A stretch of 64,000 nucleotides of DNA, taken from Pseudoxanthomonas suwonensis (GTDB taxonomy: Bacteria; Pseudomonadota; Gammaproteobacteria; Xanthomonadales; Xanthomonadaceae). The stretch spans positions 42,748-106,747 of the forward strand of contig QFNC01000006.1 of assembly GCA_003240695.1 (NCBI GenBank). The letters are read 5' to 3'. Below the pieces are notes generated by a model. It saw nothing but the letters and a program-made list of their open reading frames with translations, was not told the origin of the DNA and searched no databases. Shown here piece after piece: positions 1 through 8,642 of the stretch (positions within the stretch are counted from its first letter, which is position 1; each line of letters begins with the position of its first letter). A program made the translations under genes and the position numbers.

Positions 1-895
1 AACGGTCGCGCTTGTCCTGGTAGAACGCGCCCAGTTGCAGGTAGTGTTCCGGCTCGGCATCCAGCATCGCCGCGAACGCCTGCTGCGCGGGATGGAACGT
101 GCAGAACACGTTGTACTGATGCACCTTGCGGAACTCCGCCGACAGCGCCGGCGGTGCGATGCAGTAGCCCACTTTCCAGCCGGTGCAGTGGTAGGTCTTG
201 CCGAAGCTGGACACCACGAACGCCCGTTCCCGCAGCTCCGGGTAGCGCAGCGCGGACTCGTGGCGGGCGCCGTCGAACACGATGTGCTCGTACACCTCGT
301 CCGCCAGCAACCAGATGCCGGTGTCGCGCAGCAGGTCTGCCAACGTGGCCATGTCCTGCGCAGACAGCATCGCGCCGGACGGGTTGTGCGGGCTGTTGAT
401 CATCAACAATCGCGTGTTCGGGGTGATCGCATCGCGCACCCGCTGCCAGTCGGGGGCGAAGGTTGAGGCATCCAGCGGCACGTGCACCGCACGCGCACCG
501 GCCAGGTCGATGGCCGGTTCGTAGCAGTCGTAGCAGGGATCGAGCACGATCACCTCGTCGCCCGCGCGCACCATCGCATGCACCACGTTGAAGATGGCCT
601 CGGTGGCGCCGCTGGTCACGGTGATCTCGGCATCGGCATCCACGGCCACGCCGTACACGCGTTCGGTCTTGCGGGCGATGGCCTGGCGCAACGCCGGGGT
701 ACCGGTCATCATCGCGTACTGGTTGTGACCGGCACGCATCGCCTTGTCCAGTTCGTCCACCAGCCGCTGCGGCACCGGAAAATCGGGAAACCCTTGGCCC
801 AGATTGACCGCACCGTGCTCGGCGGCCAGTTGCGACATCACGGTGAAGATGGTGGTGCCCACCTTCGGCAGCTTGGTAGCGAGGGATGACGGCAT
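1..895 (-). CDS. ybdL: Methionine aminotransferase (class I/II PLP), 3' end beyond window
   Basis: The gene starts at 895 and runs off the left edge, so only about 298 N-terminal residues are present. The translation begins MPSSLATKLPKVGTTIF and contains the NLGQGFPDF and YAMMTGTPALRQAI segments of the YbdL/kynurenine aminotransferase group. A TSGATEAIF cofactor-phosphate segment, INSPHNPSG and the PLP-lysine region SFGKTYHCTGWKVGY follow. YbdL-type enzymes transaminate methionine to its 2-oxo acid with PLP in the cytoplasm. It is divergent from the ccm genes. The family is clear; the exact substrate is inferred from resemblance. Confidence 0.85.
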   Translation of the reverse strand, partial: MPSSLATKLPKVGTTIFTVMSQLAAEHGAVNLGQGFPDFPVPQRLVDELDKAMRAGHNQYAMMTGTPALRQAIARKTERVYGVAVDADAEITVTSGATEAIFNVVHAMVRAGDEVIVLDPCYDCYEPAIDLAGARAVHVPLDASTFAPDWQRVRDAITPNTRLLMINSPHNPSGAMLSAQDMATLADLLRDTGIWLLADEVYEHIVFDGARHESALRYPELRERAFVVSSFGKTYHCTGWKVGYCIAPPALSAEFRKVHQYNVFCTFHPAQQAFAAMLDAEPEHYLQLGAFYQDKRDR

Positions 896-1022
896 CGGCA
901 ACTCCGGTCGGCAACGGTGATGGCAAGGTGGTCCGGCAGCCGAACACGCAGCGCCGGAGTACAGGCGCCAGTGTGGCACAGCTACACTACCCGGCCCGTC
1001 GCGTCCGACGCCGTCTTGCCGC

Positions 1023-1675
<653 letters not shown>

Positions 1676-1679
<4 letters not shown>

Positions 1680-2344
1680 TCGCCGCCGCCCGCGCCCTGC
1701 TGCTGCGCGACATCCGCCTGCTGTGGCGTCGCCGCGGCGATGCCCTGCAACCGGCGCTGTTCGCGTTGCTGGTGGTGATGCTGTTCGCGCTGGCACTGGG
1801 CGGCAAGGCCGACACGCTGGCGGCGCATGCCTCGGCCATCATCTGGGTCACGGTGCTGCTGTCCGGCCTGCTGTCGCTGGACACTCTGTTCCGCAGCGAT
1901 GCCGAGGATGGCTCGCTGGAGCAATGGCTGCTGGCACCGGTACCGCTGCCCTGGCTGGTGCTGATCCGCGTGATCAGCCACTGGCTGACCGGCACCCTGC
2001 CGCTGGTACTGGCCACGCCCCTGTTGGGCGAACTGCTGCAGTTGCCGCACGCTCAATTGCCGTTGCTGCTGGGCACGTTGCTGCTGGGCACGCCATTGCT
2101 GAGCCTGCTGGGCGCGGTGATCGCCGCGCTCACCGTGGGCATGCGCCGCGCCGGCGTGCTGGTCGCGCTGCTGGCCCTGCCGCTGTACGTGCCGGTGCTG
2201 GTGTTCGGTGCGGGCAGCGTGGCCGCCGCTGCACAGGGGCTGGACGTGGTCGGGCCGCTGCTGTTGCTGGCGGGTGGATTAATCGCGGCCGCGCTGCTGG
2301 CGCCACTGGCCACGGCCGCCGCCATCCGCATCGCCCTGCAGTAG
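1676..2344 (+). CDS. ccmB: Haem exporter membrane subunit CcmB
   Basis: A 222-residue integral membrane protein with about six hydrophobic segments, starting MIAAARALLLRDIRLLWRRR as is usual for CcmB. It is the permease partner of CcmA in the inner membrane. The start codon overlaps the ccmA stop. In most relatives ccmC follows directly; here ccmC lies 6.3 kb further on, behind an azurin/decaheme module, so ccmAB are physically cut off from ccmCDEFGHI although all are on one strand. Confidence 0.93.
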
Positions 2345-2353
2345 CGAACCGGT

Positions 2354-2395
2354 TTGAGCTGGATCAAGGGCGTCTCACGCAGCCTGCGGGATAAT
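2354..2395 (+). promoter_or_regulatory. FNR/ANR-like site and -10 box in front of the azurin module
   Basis: TTGAG-CTGG-ATCAA at 2354-2367 matches the FNR/ANR consensus TTGAT-N4-ATCAA in nine of ten defined bases. GATAAT at 2390-2395 is a good -10 hexamer and there is no canonical -35. If transcription starts about 7 bases after the -10 (near 2402), the site centre (2360.5) is at -41.5, the class II activator position. Oxygen-responsive control of the azurin gene is an inference from this geometry. Confidence 0.6.
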
Positions 2396-2422
2396 CGCGG
2401 CCTCAACCCCGTGGAGACACCG

Positions 2423-3019
2423 ATGAAACCTGCAATCGCCTTTCCCTCGCTGCTCGGCCTCGGCCTGATGCTCTCGCTATCCGCCTGCAGCAAGCCGGCA
2501 GAGCCGCCTGTCGCGCCGACCCCCGCGCCTGCACCGGCACTCGTTGCCGAACCGGCACCTGCAGTCGAACCCGCTCCGGCGGCCGAACCCGCACCGGTTG
2601 CCGAAGCCGCTGCGGCTCCGGCCGCTGCCCCAGGCGGCTGCTCGGTCAACATCGCCGGCGATGACGCGATGAAGTACGACACAGCCCAGATCACCGTTCC
2701 CAAGACCTGCACCGACTTCACCGTCAATCTGACCCATACCGGCAAGCTGCCGGTGGGCGCGATGGGCCATAACGTGGTCATCAGCAAGACCGCCGCCATG
2801 GATGCGGTGGCCAAGGACGGTGGTGCCGCCGGTGCTGCGGGCGGTTACCTCAAGGCCGGCGATGCGCGCGTGGTGGCCGCCACCAGCATGATCGGCGGTG
2901 GCGAAACCACCTCCGTCACCTTTCCGGTCAGCAAGCTCGGCGATGGCAATGGCTACTCGTTCTTCTGCAGCTTCCCGGGTCATCTCGCACTGATGAAGGG
3001 CAGCGTGGTCCTGCAGTAA
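2423..3019 (+). CDS. Lipoprotein azurin (Laz-like blue copper protein)
   Basis: A 198-residue cupredoxin. A short signal ends in the lipobox LSAC (Cys22), followed by about 45 residues of Pro/Ala/Glu-rich linker and then an azurin domain. Type 1 copper ligands are His116 (GHNVV), Cys182 and His187 (FFCSFPGH) and Met191. The chosen ATG has GGAG about 7 bases upstream. The architecture resembles Neisseria Laz, a lipid-anchored azurin on a flexible arm that passes electrons between membrane redox partners. It is first in an electron-transfer module inserted between ccmB and ccmC and lies behind an FNR-like site. Which membrane it is anchored in cannot be told from sequence. Confidence 0.93.
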   Translation: MKPAIAFPSLLGLGLMLSLSACSKPAEPPVAPTPAPAPALVAEPAPAVEPAPAAEPAPVAEAAAAPAAAPGGCSVNIAGDDAMKYDTAQITVPKTCTDFTVNLTHTGKLPVGAMGHNVVISKTAAMDAVAKDGGAAGAAGGYLKAGDARVVAATSMIGGGETTSVTFPVSKLGDGNGYSFFCSFPGHLALMKGSVVLQ

Positions 3020-3035
3020 GCCTGCAGCGTCGCTT

Positions 3036-3068
3036 CGCACCCGGCGCGTTCGACTGGCGCCGGGTGCG
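3036..3068 (+). terminator. 12-bp hairpin after the lipoprotein azurin gene
   Basis: CGCACCCGGCGC (3036-3047) and GCGCCGGGTGCG (3057-3068) form a perfect 12-bp stem with a 9-base loop, 16 bases after the azurin stop. No U-tract follows. It may be a partial terminator or a 3' end stabiliser that would give azurin more transcript than the downstream cytochrome genes. Confidence 0.45.
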
Positions 3069-3220
3069 ACATCGAAAAGCGTGCCTGCGGTCACAGAACA
3101 AGGCGATCGCTCGTCTCCAAGCCACTTCTGCTTGACCATTGCCCCATACCTGAATGATCATGGCTGCGAACCGGCAGTAGCCAGTCATTAGAAGCCACAC
3201 AGGTTCCTGGGGAGGGACAG

Positions 3221-4276
3221 ATGCGTGTATTCGCCGCAGCATTCGTGCTTGCTTCGTCCATGCTGACCGGTGCCGGGTGGCTCTGGCCAGTCGCTGCACA
3301 GGACGTCGCGCAAGCCGCCAATCCGCACAACCTTCCCGGCAGCAACCTGGGCAATGATACGGCGACCGCCGGCCACGGCTTCGGTCCGGCGGCGGGCTTT
3401 GCCAGCGCCAGCGCACCGATCAACCCGCAGGCACCGGATGCCAAGCCGATCGGCCAGGCCACCTGCGTGGCCTGCCACAGCGGCGAAGCCGACAATTTCG
3501 CCCACACCACCCATGCCATGGGCATGCAGGTCGCCGCAGCTGCCGACCCCATGGCCGCCACCTGTGAAGGCTGCCACGGTCCCGGATCCGCGCACGCCGC
3601 TTCGCCCAGCACCAACGGCAGCATCATTTCCTTCCGCAAGGGTGCCGAAACCGCCATCGCCACCCAGACCGGTACCTGCCTGGCCTGCCACAGCGGCGGT
3701 CCGCGCGACGCCTGGCTGGGTTCGGTGCACCAGCGCAACCAGCTCTCGTGCAGCGACTGCCACAACCCGATGGCCGCATTCTCGGTGCAGGGCCTGACCA
3801 CCCGGCAATCGGCCAGCGAAACCTGCGCCACCTGCCACAAGGACGTGCGCCAGCAGTTCAACCGCCGCTCGCACATGCCACTGGCGGAAGGCCAGATCGG
3901 ATGCACCGACTGCCACAACCCGCACGGCACCATCAATGCCAACCTGCTGAAGACCGACACTGTCAACGACACCTGCTACCAGTGCCATGCCGAGAAGCGC
4001 GGTCCGTTCCTGTGGGAACATGCCCCGGTCCGTGAAAACTGCGTGACCTGCCATTCGCCGCACGGCTCCAACCAGCAGGCGCTGCTGGTGGCTCCGGTGC
4101 CGATGTTGTGCCAGCAATGCCACGCCAACACCCGCCACCCCGGCAACCTGATGACAGGGCAGAACCTGGGTAATGGCAACGCGCCGGACGAACGCATCAT
4201 GGGCCGCGGCTGCCTGACCTGCCACGCCCAGGTGCATGGCTCCAATCACCCATCCGGCGCCCGGATGCACAACTGA
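3221..4276 (+). CDS. Periplasmic decaheme cytochrome c, DmsE/MtrA family
   Basis: A 351-residue secreted protein with an N-terminal signal ending near PVAAQ. It has exactly ten CXXCH haem sites: CVACH, CEGCH, CLACH, CSDCH, CATCH, CTDCH, CYQCH, CVTCH, CQQCH and CLTCH. Length, haem count and the MtrB-type gene directly downstream identify the DmsE/MtrA/PioA family, which sits inside an outer-membrane barrel and conducts electrons across it. A strong GGAGGGAC Shine-Dalgarno precedes the ATG. A TTGACC hexamer lies upstream without a convincing -10. No DmsAB reductase and no outer-surface MtrC/OmcA cytochrome is encoded in the window, so the terminal acceptor or donor is unknown. Confidence 0.94.
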   Translation: MRVFAAAFVLASSMLTGAGWLWPVAAQDVAQAANPHNLPGSNLGNDTATAGHGFGPAAGFASASAPINPQAPDAKPIGQATCVACHSGEADNFAHTTHAMGMQVAAAADPMAATCEGCHGPGSAHAASPSTNGSIISFRKGAETAIATQTGTCLACHSGGPRDAWLGSVHQRNQLSCSDCHNPMAAFSVQGLTTRQSASETCATCHKDVRQQFNRRSHMPLAEGQIGCTDCHNPHGTINANLLKTDTVNDTCYQCHAEKRGPFLWEHAPVRENCVTCHSPHGSNQQALLVAPVPMLCQQCHANTRHPGNLMTGQNLGNGNAPDERIMGRGCLTCHAQVHGSNHPSGARMHN

Positions 4277-4297
4277 CGACAGGGGAGGCTCAGGCTC

Positions 4298-6928
4298 ATG
4301 CACAAGCACAACACACGCCTGCGCTGGTCGCTGCTGGCACTGGCGCTGGCCGGGATCGGCATCGGAACCGCCCAGGCCCAGGACAGCGGGGTCGGGGTCA
4401 ATCGCCAGATCGGCAACGGACTGGATCGCACCGGCGGACTGGGAGCCGATGGCTGCGACCCGGATGGCGCGACCTGGCTGTACGGCGACCGCCATCGCAC
4501 CCCCACCGGCTTCCTGTACGGCTGCATTCCCGATCGGCAGGACTACAGCCCCGTCGATGCGGACAGCGGCTGGCAGTCGCTCGGCACCTTCCGTATCGGC
4601 TACCTGCATGTCACTGGCGATGAAACCAACGCGCAGTGGCGCCGCTACAACGATTTCGACGACGGCGTCATCGCCTCCGGCGAGCTCAGCCTGCGTCGCC
4701 CCGACAACGGCGGCTATGCCGATGTACAGCTGAATCGCGTCAATCAGCACGACCAGTTCTACAAGGTGCAGGTGGGACGGGCCGGCGCCTATCGGGTGCA
4801 GGCTTTCGGCCGCACGTTTTCGAATGTCACCAGCGGTAATGCCAAGTCCATCTGGGACGGCGTCGGTACGCACCAGTTGACCCTGAAACCCGGCTTGACC
4901 CCTGCCGGCAGCACCTCGGCCCAGGTGGCAGCGGTGTCCGCGGCGGCGCCGGAACAGGTGCTGCGGGTAGTCCGCGACCAGTTCGGCGTGGGCGTCAACT
5001 ACCTGTTCAACCCGCGCTGGAGCGCCTACCTGCAGGCCAGCCATGAACAACGCCAGGGTGCGCGGCCGTTCGGCGGCACCACCGGTTTCAACTTCTTCCC
5101 GTTCATGGGCAATGGCGGCGTGTACGAGATTCCGCGCCCCATCGACGACCGCACCATCAACGTCAATGGCGGCGTGCGCTTCGCAGGCAATGCCTGGCGC
5201 ATGGAATTCGGCTACACCGGCTCGTTCTTCCGCAACGGCCGCAGCAGCTTCAGCTACGAGGTGCCGTTTGCCATATCGGCACTCACGCCGGCCCAGATTC
5301 CCGACTTCCCGCCGGGCATGGTTGCACTGCCCACCACGCCCGCGAACATCTTCGCGTACGAGCCGGAAAACGATCACCACCGCATCACCGCAACGGTCAG
5401 CCGCCGCTTCGGCGAACAGGGCAACAACGAGTTCTCGCTGAATGCCGCGCTGGGCCGGATGAGCCAGGATGACGCCTTGCTGCCACCCAGCAACTGCCAG
5501 GGACGGATCGGCATCATCAGCACCATCGTGCCGCTGCCGCTGGACGCCACCTCGCTGGACTGCGCGCAGTGGAATACCACCGCCGCCCTGTCGCAACGCA
5601 CGGCGGACCTGGCCATCGACACCCGTCGCATCCATGGCCGTCTGGTCCTGCAACCCGTCGAATCGCTGACGCTCCAGTTCAATGCGAACTACAACGACCT
5701 GGATTACGACGGCGACTACCAGGCGTTCAATCCGCTGAACGGTCTGTATGGCTACATCATGGCCAATGGCGGCTTGGGGACCGCCATTCCACAGGAGCTG
5801 GGCGTGTTCGGCACGCCCTTCTTCGAAAGCATTGTCGCCCGCGTCCACAACGCTCCGTTCGATCGACTGACCCAGGAACTCAACGGCTCGGCCGACTGGC
5901 GCCTCAATGACGAACACACGCTGGGCCTGAAACTGTCGCACATCCGTACCGAACGCGAGAACCGCGAGGTGCACGTCACCCGCGACAGCGAGGCGGAACT
6001 GTCGTGGAACTACGTCAGCCGCGACTGGCTGACCCTGCGTGCCAGCTATGCCTATTTCGACCGCGGCGGCAGCCATTACGAGTGGGAACCGACCGAGTGG
6101 GCCATGTCCACGCACCTGCCTGGCTACCTGCCACCGGTCGTCAATCCGGTCACCGGTGAACGACTGCCGGTCACGCCCATCTTCAACACCGATGCCATGC
6201 GCGTGTACGACGTAGCCAGCCAGAAACAGCACAAGCTGAACCTGATGGCCACCTTCGTGCTGCCGCACAACATGACGCTGTACGCATCCGGCCGCCTGCA
6301 GCGCGCCGATTACGACGCGGAAATCGGCCGCCAGTCCTACGACACGCAGGGATACAGTCTGCAATGGGAATGGCAGCCCAACAGCAAGACCATGCTGAAT
6401 GCCTGGCTGGGCCATGACCGTTCCGACCTGGAAACGGCCGGAGTGAACGACGACGACACCATCACGAACGCCACGGATCCCGCGCTGGGTGGCATCAACT
6501 ATCCCATCGCCAACCGCTGGTGGATGATGGACGAACAGCGCAACAGCTACGCCGGCATCAATGCGAGCACGCGTTTCGGCCGTGCCACCGTCAATGCCGC
6601 ATACGACTGGATGGATTCGAAAGGCAGCACCGACTTCCGCTTCAATTCACCGGGCGCCCTGTTCGGATCGCCACTGGCACCGCCCGCACCGGTGCCCTTC
6701 CCCGACATGCGCACCCAGCTGCAATCGCTCACGCTGGGCGTGCACTTCCCGATCACGTCGCGCTTCGGCATCCGCCTGTTCGACACCTACCAGCGCGGCA
6801 AGCTGTCCGACTGGCACTATGCCGGTTTCGATGCCAACCGGGTCTACGACCATCGGGTGTACACCGATGGCGGCCCCCGCGATTTCGGCGTGAACATGTT
6901 CGGCGCACTGTTCGAGGTGAAGCTGTGA
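4298..6928 (+). CDS. MtrB/PioB-type decaheme-associated outer-membrane barrel
   Basis: An 876-residue protein with a Sec signal (cleavage near AQAQ) followed by long alternating beta-barrel sequence. The 21-base gap to the decaheme gene and the size match the MtrB/PioB family, whose barrel sheaths the decaheme wire. Two cysteines near the mature N-terminus (in GADGCDPDG and LYGCIPD) are widely spaced, unlike the CXXC of Shewanella MtrB. The last residues are FEVKL, so the usual terminal aromatic of outer-membrane proteins is replaced by Leu. It overlaps the next gene by four bases. The family call is strong; direction of electron flow is not determined by sequence. Confidence 0.92.
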   Translation: MHKHNTRLRWSLLALALAGIGIGTAQAQDSGVGVNRQIGNGLDRTGGLGADGCDPDGATWLYGDRHRTPTGFLYGCIPDRQDYSPVDADSGWQSLGTFRIGYLHVTGDETNAQWRRYNDFDDGVIASGELSLRRPDNGGYADVQLNRVNQHDQFYKVQVGRAGAYRVQAFGRTFSNVTSGNAKSIWDGVGTHQLTLKPGLTPAGSTSAQVAAVSAAAPEQVLRVVRDQFGVGVNYLFNPRWSAYLQASHEQRQGARPFGGTTGFNFFPFMGNGGVYEIPRPIDDRTINVNGGVRFAGNAWRMEFGYTGSFFRNGRSSFSYEVPFAISALTPAQIPDFPPGMVALPTTPANIFAYEPENDHHRITATVSRRFGEQGNNEFSLNAALGRMSQDDALLPPSNCQGRIGIISTIVPLPLDATSLDCAQWNTTAALSQRTADLAIDTRRIHGRLVLQPVESLTLQFNANYNDLDYDGDYQAFNPLNGLYGYIMANGGLGTAIPQELGVFGTPFFESIVARVHNAPFDRLTQELNGSADWRLNDEHTLGLKLSHIRTERENREVHVTRDSEAELSWNYVSRDWLTLRASYAYFDRGGSHYEWEPTEWAMSTHLPGYLPPVVNPVTGERLPVTPIFNTDAMRVYDVASQKQHKLNLMATFVLPHNMTLYASGRLQRADYDAEIGRQSYDTQGYSLQWEWQPNSKTMLNAWLGHDRSDLETAGVNDDDTITNATDPALGGINYPIANRWWMMDEQRNSYAGINASTRFGRATVNAAYDWMDSKGSTDFRFNSPGALFGSPLAPPAPVPFPDMRTQLQSLTLGVHFPITSRFGIRLFDTYQRGKLSDWHYAGFDANRVYDHRVYTDGGPRDFGVNMFGALFEVKL

Positions 6929-7842
6929 AAACCGTCCTGCTGGCCGCACTGACCGGCCTTGCCGTTGCCACCACCAGCCTCGTGTTCGCGCAGTCGGCCG
7001 AGGAGCCCCAGGACACCGACGCCCCCACGGCGCCGGAAGACACCCAGGACCCGTTGACCGGCACGGAAATCGTGTACGACAGCCTGCCGTTCCAGGATCT
7101 GCGCCGCATGAAGCCGGTGACCGGTGATGCCGCCGCCGGACAGGCCATCGCCGAGCCGTGTGCCGCCTGCCATGGCGAAACCGGCGTGGCCACCATCCCG
7201 GCCATGCCGCACCTGGCCGGTCAGAATGCCACCTACCTGTACGAGGCGATGCGCCTGTACCACGGCGGCTACGTGCCCGACACGCCCATGTCCACCTTGG
7301 CCGAAGGCCTCAGCGATGCCGACATGCGCAATCTCGCGGTGTTCTATGCCTCGCAGCCGCGCTGGGGCCTGGCATCGGCCGTGCCGCAGTCAGCCGAAGA
7401 CGACGATGCGCAAGCCGCGGAGGCCGTTGCTGACGACGACATGCCTGCCGATGACGAAGATGCCGTCGCGGCAGCCGATGGCGACAGCGGTGACGACGAA
7501 GCACTGCCGCCGCCGACCCCGGAAATGCTGGCGCTGGGGCAGCAGCTGTACCTGCATGGCAATCCTGCGCGCGGAATTCCGGGGTGCCAGGGCTGTCATG
7601 GTGCCGATGCGCTGGGACATCCGCTGCGCGAGCAGACCGACCGCTCCGGCAACGTGCCCTATGCCCTGTATCCGGCGCTGCGCGGGCAGGATCGTGAAAG
7701 CCTGCTGTTCCGCATGAACTACTACCGCGACCAGCCACTGGACAAGGTCAGCTCGCATCGGATCATGGTTCCGGTGGCGAAAACCCTCGACCAGCGCGGT
7801 GTCGACGCCATCGTTGCGTGGCTGGCTTCGCTGCAAGGCTGA
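6925..7842 (+). CDS. Diheme c-type cytochrome (c4-like) with acidic linker
   Basis: The GTG at 6925 overlaps the barrel-gene stop (GTGA) and has GAGGTG upstream. It gives a 305-residue protein with signal MKTVLLAALTGLAVATT and cleavage near FAQS. There are two class I cytochrome domains, with haem sites CAACH at 79-83 and CQGCH at 221-225. Between them lies a highly acidic Asp/Glu/Ala stretch (about residues 157-192) that ordinary cytochrome c4 lacks. It is probably a soluble periplasmic shuttle between inner-membrane donors and the decaheme/barrel conduit. Coupling to the upstream gene suggests it is produced as part of the same system. Confidence 0.9.
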   Translation: MKTVLLAALTGLAVATTSLVFAQSAEEPQDTDAPTAPEDTQDPLTGTEIVYDSLPFQDLRRMKPVTGDAAAGQAIAEPCAACHGETGVATIPAMPHLAGQNATYLYEAMRLYHGGYVPDTPMSTLAEGLSDADMRNLAVFYASQPRWGLASAVPQSAEDDDAQAAEAVADDDMPADDEDAVAAADGDSGDDEALPPPTPEMLALGQQLYLHGNPARGIPGCQGCHGADALGHPLREQTDRSGNVPYALYPALRGQDRESLLFRMNYYRDQPLDKVSSHRIMVPVAKTLDQRGVDAIVAWLASLQG

Positions 7843-7903
7843 CCGCGCACGGCCGTGGCGATTGAACGGCGGCTGTCATCAAACTGTCTGACGGCCCAAT
7901 GAT

Positions 7904-7945
7904 GGACGGGCAAGGCCCGTCCGTGCCGGAGCTTGTCGATACAAT
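7904..7945 (+). promoter_or_regulatory. Inverted repeat plus -10-like box before the second azurin
   Basis: GGACGGGC (7904-7911) and GCCCGTCC (7915-7922) form an 8-bp perfect inverted repeat with a 3-base loop and no T-run. TACAAT at 7940-7945 is a five-of-six -10 match and the repeat occupies the -35 region. Either an operator-like element or a weak transcript hairpin is possible. This could give the soluble azurin its own transcript. Confidence 0.3.
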
Positions 7946-7979
7946 CGCGCTGCACTGTCTCCATCGATGGAAACCCGAC

Positions 7980-8429
7980 ATGATCCGCACGGCGTCCCTG
8001 TTGCTCGCTCTCCTTTTCATTCCCCAGCTGACTCTGGCGCAGGACAAATGCGCGATCGAGCTGGGCAGCAACGACGGCATGCGCTTCAGCCTGAAGAACA
8101 TCGACGTGAGCCGCAGTTGCCAGAATTTCACCATCAATCTCGTGCACCGCGGCCGCATGCCCAAGCGGGTGATGGGACACAACGTGGTGATCACCAAGAC
8201 AGAGGACATCAAGCCGGTGGACCGTGACGGTCTGCGTGCCGGCCTGAAGAACGAGTTCGTCAAGCCCAACGATCCGCGCGTGGTGGCCTACACCAAGCAG
8301 ATCGGCGGCGGCGAAAGCGTCAGTCTCACCTTTGCAGTAGCCAAGATCACCGATGGCGGCTATTCGTTCTTCTGCAGCTTCCCCGGCCACGCCGCACGCA
8401 TGAAGGGCACGCTGACCCTGGTGGACTGA
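7980..8429 (+). CDS. Soluble periplasmic azurin
   Basis: A 149-residue protein with signal MIRTASLLLALLFIPQLTLA followed by a mature azurin of about 128 residues, the classical size. Copper ligands are His67 (GHNVV), Cys132, His137 (FFCSFPGH) and Met141. Cys24 and Cys47 match the azurin disulfide. It lacks the lipobox and Pro/Ala arm of the azurin gene at 2423, so the module carries one tethered and one diffusible copper carrier. It is the last gene before ccmC resumes. No strong Shine-Dalgarno is visible; an ATG further upstream would lack a clean signal peptide. Confidence 0.93.
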   Translation: MIRTASLLLALLFIPQLTLAQDKCAIELGSNDGMRFSLKNIDVSRSCQNFTINLVHRGRMPKRVMGHNVVITKTEDIKPVDRDGLRAGLKNEFVKPNDPRVVAYTKQIGGGESVSLTFAVAKITDGGYSFFCSFPGHAARMKGTLTLVD

Positions 8430-8642
8430 GCGGGGCTGCCCCATCCCGGCGGTTCTGCGCGGCCTGCCTGCATTGGCAGCAGCGCCCCATGGACTGATGT
8501 ACTGATACGCATGCAGCATGGCGGCTATCCGCCGCCGGGCTTGTGGGTTACCCTATCCGCCTGCATCCCGCATGCCTGTGCCTGACCGCTCCGCCGGTTC
8601 GAAACGCACGGACCGGTGCGCGGACATGTCACCAAACAGGCC

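Noticed and set aside
3188..6415. 1075-codon open frame antisense to the decaheme and barrel genes
   Set aside because: It is a shadow of codon bias in high-GC DNA. The plus strand encodes ten CXXCH sites and a clear barrel, and the antisense product has no recognisable domain.
7861..7890. Second FNR-like site before the soluble azurin (TTGAA...ATCAA)
   Set aside because: The half-sites are ten bases apart instead of four, so they cannot form an FNR dimer site.
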